From: an uncultured Dehalococcoidia bacterium
GTDB lineage: Bacteria > Chloroflexota > Dehalococcoidia > Lucifugimonadales > JAAXIE01
Reading direction: 5' to 3'
Length of the DNA stretch: 64,000 nt
Assembly (NCBI GenBank): GCA_951813255.1
Contig: OX638353.1
Span: forward strand, 2,539,501 to 2,603,500
Of the stretch, positions 60,881 through 64,000 are shown one piece after another. The position numbers and the translations under genes are program-made. The notes beneath the pieces are model-generated. The model was not told the DNA's origin. It made no database searches and was given only the letters and a program-made list of their open reading frames with translations. Positions within the stretch are counted from its first letter, which is position 1. Each line of letters begins with the position of its first letter.

Positions 60881-62764
60881 TTACTCCGGCACCGTCGACA
60901 GGATGAGACGGGAGGGGTGCTCGCTGTCGTGGTAGATGGTGTTGATGGCGGACTGGGTGCGCCGGTTGCGGCCCAAGGGCTCTCCGGTGTTGGGGTTAAC
61001 GTCGAAGCGGGGGAAATTGCTGCTGGAGATGTCGAGGCGGATGCGGTGACCCTTGGCGAAGAGATTGCTGATAGGGAAGAGAGTCACGGTGAAGCGGTAG
61101 ATTTCGCCGGGGGTCATGAATTCAGCTTTCTCGCGGGAGTCGCGGTAGCGGGCGCGGATGATGCCGTCGCCGATATTGAGGGCGTAGCCGGAGGGGTAGT
61201 CGGCACTGGGCGGGTAGACGTCGACGAGTTTGGCGGTGAAGTCGGTGTCGACTGCGGTGGAGGAGGCCCATAATTCGACCTCTACCGGGCCGATGGCAAG
61301 GAGATCCTGTTCCAGCGGAGGGGTCTGGAAGACGACCACGTCGTGGCGGCTGGAGAGGGGCAGGTAGGGCTCCTTGGAGGCGTAGAAGCGCTCGCCCTCG
61401 TGCTGGTTGAAGCCGCCGTTGGGGGTGACCATCTCGGTGCGGCTGCCACGGGGGACGGTTTCGGGGGCGACGCCTGCGGGCAGCTGCTTGACGTAGGCTA
61501 GGGAGGAGAAGTTGCCTCCGACGGTGGGGACGGGGTTGTTGGGGTCGAACTCGTATTCAGAGGATGCTGCACGCTGGGTTTCCGGCTGCCCGTTCAGGGT
61601 TCCGTCGGCTTGGAGGTAGTAGGAGGATTGGCGGGTGCCGGGGAGGGGCCATTCGGGGGCGTGACGCCAGCTTCCGCCGTGGTCCATGCGCCCGGATGAG
61701 AGCTTTCGACCTGTGCCGCCGCCCATGACGAAGAAGGTGAAGGGCGACTCGCCTTGTGGCTGATGAGTGCCTTCCTTGAGCCAGCGGTCGAACCAGCGGA
61801 GGTGGAAGTCGTCGAAGCTTTCCAAGGCTGCGCCTGGGCCGAAGTCGACGTCGCCGGAGTAGCTGAGTTCGGTGGTGTAGGTGCCGTGGGTCCAAGGGCC
61901 CATGATGGCGTGGATGGGGCCTTTCTTGTGGGTGGCGAGGGCCTTGAAGCTGTCGGTGGTGGCCAAGGTGTAGGAATCGTACCAGGCACCGACGAAGTAG
62001 GTGGGGACATCGGAATACTGCTCGAGGTACTCCTCGACGCCGAAGCCGGGCTGACGCCAGAAGTCGTCGTAGTCGGCCTTGGTGTAGATGTCGAAGAGCC
62101 AGCGTTCGTAGTTGGGGATCTGGGCCAGGGGGCTGTGGCCTTCCTTCAGGGGTAGCTGGGAGAGCCAGTCGCGGAAGTCGGTGTGGTCGAGGGTGTCCTT
62201 GGCGCCGGGGTTGGACTTGAGACGGCGGTTGGGGTTGGTGGCGGAGTGCCAGAAAGCCCATGCCATGAAGCGCACCTCGAAGGCACCACCTTGGCGGACG
62301 GTGCTCGTGTGGGCGTTCCAGCCGGCCATGGTGGGTATCTGGCAGGCGAGGTGGGGCGGGTTGAGGGCTGCGGTACTGGTCTGGGTCCAACCGGCGTAGG
62401 AGGTGCCGAAGGTGCCGACCTTGCCGTTGCACCACGGCTGGACAGCGATCCACTCTATTGCGTCGTAGCCGTCGGCGGCCTCGTCGCGGAGGAAGTAGAG
62501 GTCGCCCTCGGAGTCGAAGCAGCCGCGGCAGTCCTGGATGACGACGACGTAGCCGTGGCGGGTGAAGTAGCGGGCGCGCTCGGCGCGCTCGGCTTCGCGC
62601 TTGCCGTAGGGGGTGCGCTCGAGGAGCACCGGCAGGGGGTCGGGGACGGCGGTGCCGTTGCGGGCGGGGAAGTAGACATCGTTGGACAGGGCGATGCCGT
62701 CGCGGGCGGGGGTAATGACGTCCTCCCAGACGAGGACTTCGTAGGAGCCATCGCTGCTAGCCAC
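60881..62764 (-). CDS. CocE/NonD-family hydrolase (peptidase S15-like)
   Basis: The protein has 627 residues from GTG 62764 behind GAGGAGG. The N-terminal alpha/beta hydrolase domain holds RTPYGKREAERAERARYFTR, GYVVVIQDCRGCFDSEGD and the nucleophile Ser122 in GTFGTSYAGW, followed by MGPWTHGTYTTEL with the likely His. The C-terminal jelly-roll domain (X-Pro dipeptidyl-peptidase C-terminal type) ends with GHRIRLDISSSNFPRFDVNPNTG. CocE enzymes hydrolyse acyl esters such as cocaine, and others open glutaryl-7-ACA or X-Pro peptides. No signal peptide is seen. It probably forms an operon with the MaoC gene. Confidence 0.92.
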   Translation of the reverse strand: MASSDGSYEVLVWEDVITPARDGIALSNDVYFPARNGTAVPDPLPVLLERTPYGKREAERAERARYFTRHGYVVVIQDCRGCFDSEGDLYFLRDEAADGYDAIEWIAVQPWCNGKVGTFGTSYAGWTQTSTAALNPPHLACQIPTMAGWNAHTSTVRQGGAFEVRFMAWAFWHSATNPNRRLKSNPGAKDTLDHTDFRDWLSQLPLKEGHSPLAQIPNYERWLFDIYTKADYDDFWRQPGFGVEEYLEQYSDVPTYFVGAWYDSYTLATTDSFKALATHKKGPIHAIMGPWTHGTYTTELSYSGDVDFGPGAALESFDDFHLRWFDRWLKEGTHQPQGESPFTFFVMGGGTGRKLSSGRMDHGGSWRHAPEWPLPGTRQSSYYLQADGTLNGQPETQRAASSEYEFDPNNPVPTVGGNFSSLAYVKQLPAGVAPETVPRGSRTEMVTPNGGFNQHEGERFYASKEPYLPLSSRHDVVVFQTPPLEQDLLAIGPVEVELWASSTAVDTDFTAKLVDVYPPSADYPSGYALNIGDGIIRARYRDSREKAEFMTPGEIYRFTVTLFPISNLFAKGHRIRLDISSSNFPRFDVNPNTGEPLGRNRRTQSAINTIYHDSEHPSRLILSTVPE

Positions 62765-62871
62765 GGCTGGGCCTCCTCTTCATATCATTGGGGGGTGTTC
62801 TTGGGCGTATTCGAGGGACAGGTTATCACATGAGACCTCGGGTCAAGCATCGACGGGAGTGGCGGTCTTAT

Positions 62872-63240
62872 TGGTCTCATGGTTGTATCTGAGTCAGCTT
62901 GCCTGGGTGTGGCCGCATTGGGGGGCATTTCGTATCTGATGGGATAGGCGACCAAGGGGGCATGTTGTAGCTAATGCGGCCAAGATCGTAGCTGAAATGT
63001 AACTTTTTGTATCTGAGATTGGTCTCATTGGTCTCATTGCCCTATCTGAGTAGCTTGGAAAACGTGGTCTCATTCGGTGGTATTTCGTATCTGGCGGGGC
63101 AGGGAAACATGACGAACCGGGGGCGGCGGGGGAGGGAGCGTCGTAGCTGAGGGGAGAGTTTGGGGAGGCTGAAACTGGTCTCACTGGTCTCATGTTTGTA
63201 GCTGAAGCAGCTTGCAGAGTTTGGCCGCATTTGAGGGCTT
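62872..63240. repeat. About 155-bp diverged tandem repeats
   Basis: The blocks GGTCTCAT, then GTATCTGAG or GTAGCTGAA, AGCTTG, TGGCCGCATT and TTTCGTATCTG recur at 62872, 63031 and 63186, giving a period of about 155-159 bases. GGTCTCAT is itself doubled in the second and third copies. The copies are diverged, and the array ends shortly before leader module C. Confidence 0.65.
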
Positions 63241-63359
63241 TTCCGGCTGTTAAAGGGCCTGCATCTCACTGGAATGGGGTCCTGGGGCGGGGCGATGTTT
63301 GTTCCGCTCATTTCCACTATTTCCCGATATCTGTCGTAATAGGGGCGTTGCATTGGCTG

Positions 63360-63446
63360 AAAAGAAACGCAGGGGTGACCCTGAGGGGTCAGTCCCCTGC
63401 GTGCTTCTTGGGGGTAATGGTAGAACGGATGTGTGGGAGTTGTCAA
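63360..63446 (-). promoter_or_regulatory. Promoter-hairpin-T-run leader module, copy C
   Basis: On the minus strand, TTGACA (63441-63446) and TACCAT (63417-63422) are 18 bases apart as in copy A, with CATxCGTTCTA shared just before the -10. The hairpin at 63367-63402 has arms ACGCAGGGG and TGACCC with the same two-base GT bulge, followed by TTTCTTTTC. It is followed by an ATG 13 bases later but only by a tract of repeats, not by an intact HTH gene. Confidence 0.65.
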
Positions 63447-63756
63447 GGAGCGGGTGGCGTAGGGGTGACGGGTGGGGAGGGGGCGTGTATTGATGGTTGG
63501 AGTCCAAAAGCGGCTCATTGGAACTGAATAGAACCTCTCAGGCCCGGATTGTAACGCACCGCTTAGGTGCTGCAGGAGCAGGACTGGCGAGGCACGGACT
63601 TTCTACAGAAGCTTTTGCCAGCTAAACTAAGAGGCCACTCCGCTATTGGCCTCTCGTAAGATGAGACAGTGACGGATACCTGACACTCATCCTCTTAATG
63701 CAGGATGAGCGGATCTTGGCACAGAGGCCATTAGCGTTAAACACAGACCTCTTGGT

Positions 63757-64000
63757 TTGCCTTGGGGTTTTGAAGTGCCTGAGGGGATAGTGCCAGTAGC
63801 TATTGAAACTGAACTCGTACAAATATGGGCGGGCTCCCGGCTGATTTTTGACGTGTTGAGAACCAATTTACTTACGCGCAGCGAGAAGTTAACTATAGCG
63901 TCGGTAGGATTACGTCCGGGCCATGATACTCAGTTAGCCGGGCTCGTGCAGATATTGCAGTTGACCCAATCTTTCACACTTGAGCTAGCAATAAAAGTTT
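63757..64000 (+). CDS. Unknown protein, 3' partial, running off the window
   Basis: The frame is open from 63709 to the last base. TTG 63757, GTG 63775 or GTG 63790 could start it; none has a clear ribosome site. The sequence reads LPWGFEVPEGIVPVAIETEL, VQIWAGSRLIFDVLRTNLLT, RSEKLTIASVGLRPGHDTQL and AGLVQILQLTQSFTLELAIK, which looks like a real globular, leucine-rich protein. Codon use is clearly more AT-rich than in the rest of the window, so it may be transferred DNA. I do not recognise the family. Confidence 0.5.
   Translation, partial: MPWGFEVPEGIVPVAIETELVQIWAGSRLIFDVLRTNLLTRSEKLTIASVGLRPGHDTQLAGLVQILQLTQSFTLELAIKV

Larger units (their letters stand above)
62765..63756. other. 992-base repeat-rich tract without a supported gene
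   Basis: Contents: three diverged direct repeats (62872-63240), leader module C (63360-63446), and two hairpins with stems GAGGCC/GGCCTC (63631-63653) and CTCATCCT/AGGATGAG (63686-63709). Minus-strand frames across the repeats are open but lack recognised domains. Confidence 0.6.

Noticed and set aside
63535..63645. tRNA-like sequence on the minus strand (GGCCTCTTAGTTTAGCTGGC)
   Set aside because: The 5' part looks like an acceptor and D arm, but no anticodon arm or T arm pairs properly and the matching 3' end is about 105 bases away. At most it is a remnant.

Overview
This 64 kb window looks like bacterial chromosome of roughly 60% GC, gene dense, with mixed strand use and mostly good Shine-Dalgarno sites of the GGAGG type. 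The gene content suggests a heterotroph of the phylum Chloroflexota, possibly of SAR202 type: three LLM-class flavin oxidoreductases, a Rieske oxygenase, a molybdenum hydroxylase, a glutaconate-type CoA-transferase pair, two amidohydrolases, two cyclase-family proteins, a CocE hydrolase, Uma2, PspC and Asp23 proteins. This assignment is inference. There is no rRNA, confident tRNA or CRISPR array.

Layout. 1-8450: the end of a TrpG/PabA-type amidotransferase, a mycothiol-type DinB protein, an NYN-domain protein with 28 hexapeptide repeats, and a catabolic group (hydrolase, Rieske oxygenase, ABM protein, zinc ribbon, amidohydrolase, PspC, LVIVD propeller). 8530-10192: an accessory patch with a terminase-small-subunit-like HTH gene behind a promoter-hairpin leader, and a CoiA-like nuclease. 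10361-19180: a minus-strand operon (CoA-transferase A and B, LLM oxidoreductase, lipoprotein) diverging from a plus-strand molybdenum hydroxylase operon whose large subunit is split in two by a 1 kb insert carrying two small overlapping genes. 19274-32540: Uma2, VOC proteins, a lipoprotein, ArsM-like and MocA-like proteins, a second LLM enzyme, hydrolases, transporters and the cyclase pair. 32815-35896: a NarL-type regulator and a four-gene Asp23/AmaP/DUF2273 envelope operon, with palindromes upstream of both. 35921-48426: an MpaB-type oxygenase, an MMPL exporter, RecQ, and an AddB/AddA-like helicase-nuclease pair. 48566-50088: a 74-residue His/Cys-rich peptide gene facing a CDF metal exporter with a His-rich N terminus. 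50100-57200: a decayed tract with a histidine-kinase fragment, a large GAF/PAS/kinase/receiver/winged-helix fusion, a methyltransferase and IS remnants. 57206-62764: a universal stress protein and a second catabolic group (LLM, amidohydrolase, MaoC, CocE). 62765-64000: a repeat-rich tract without clear genes, another promoter-hairpin module, and the start of a gene that leaves the window.

The strongest candidates for something undescribed are the two-gene cassette inside the molybdenum hydroxylase gene (17133-18169), the three dispersed promoter-plus-hairpin-plus-T-run leader modules (9073-9158, 20144-20229, 63360-63446), and the His/Cys-rich metallopeptide gene (48566-48790). Several enzyme homologues have lost catalytic residues: a hydrolase with Tyr in place of the nucleophile Ser, a cyclase without its metal ligands, and a receiver domain without its acidic pair.
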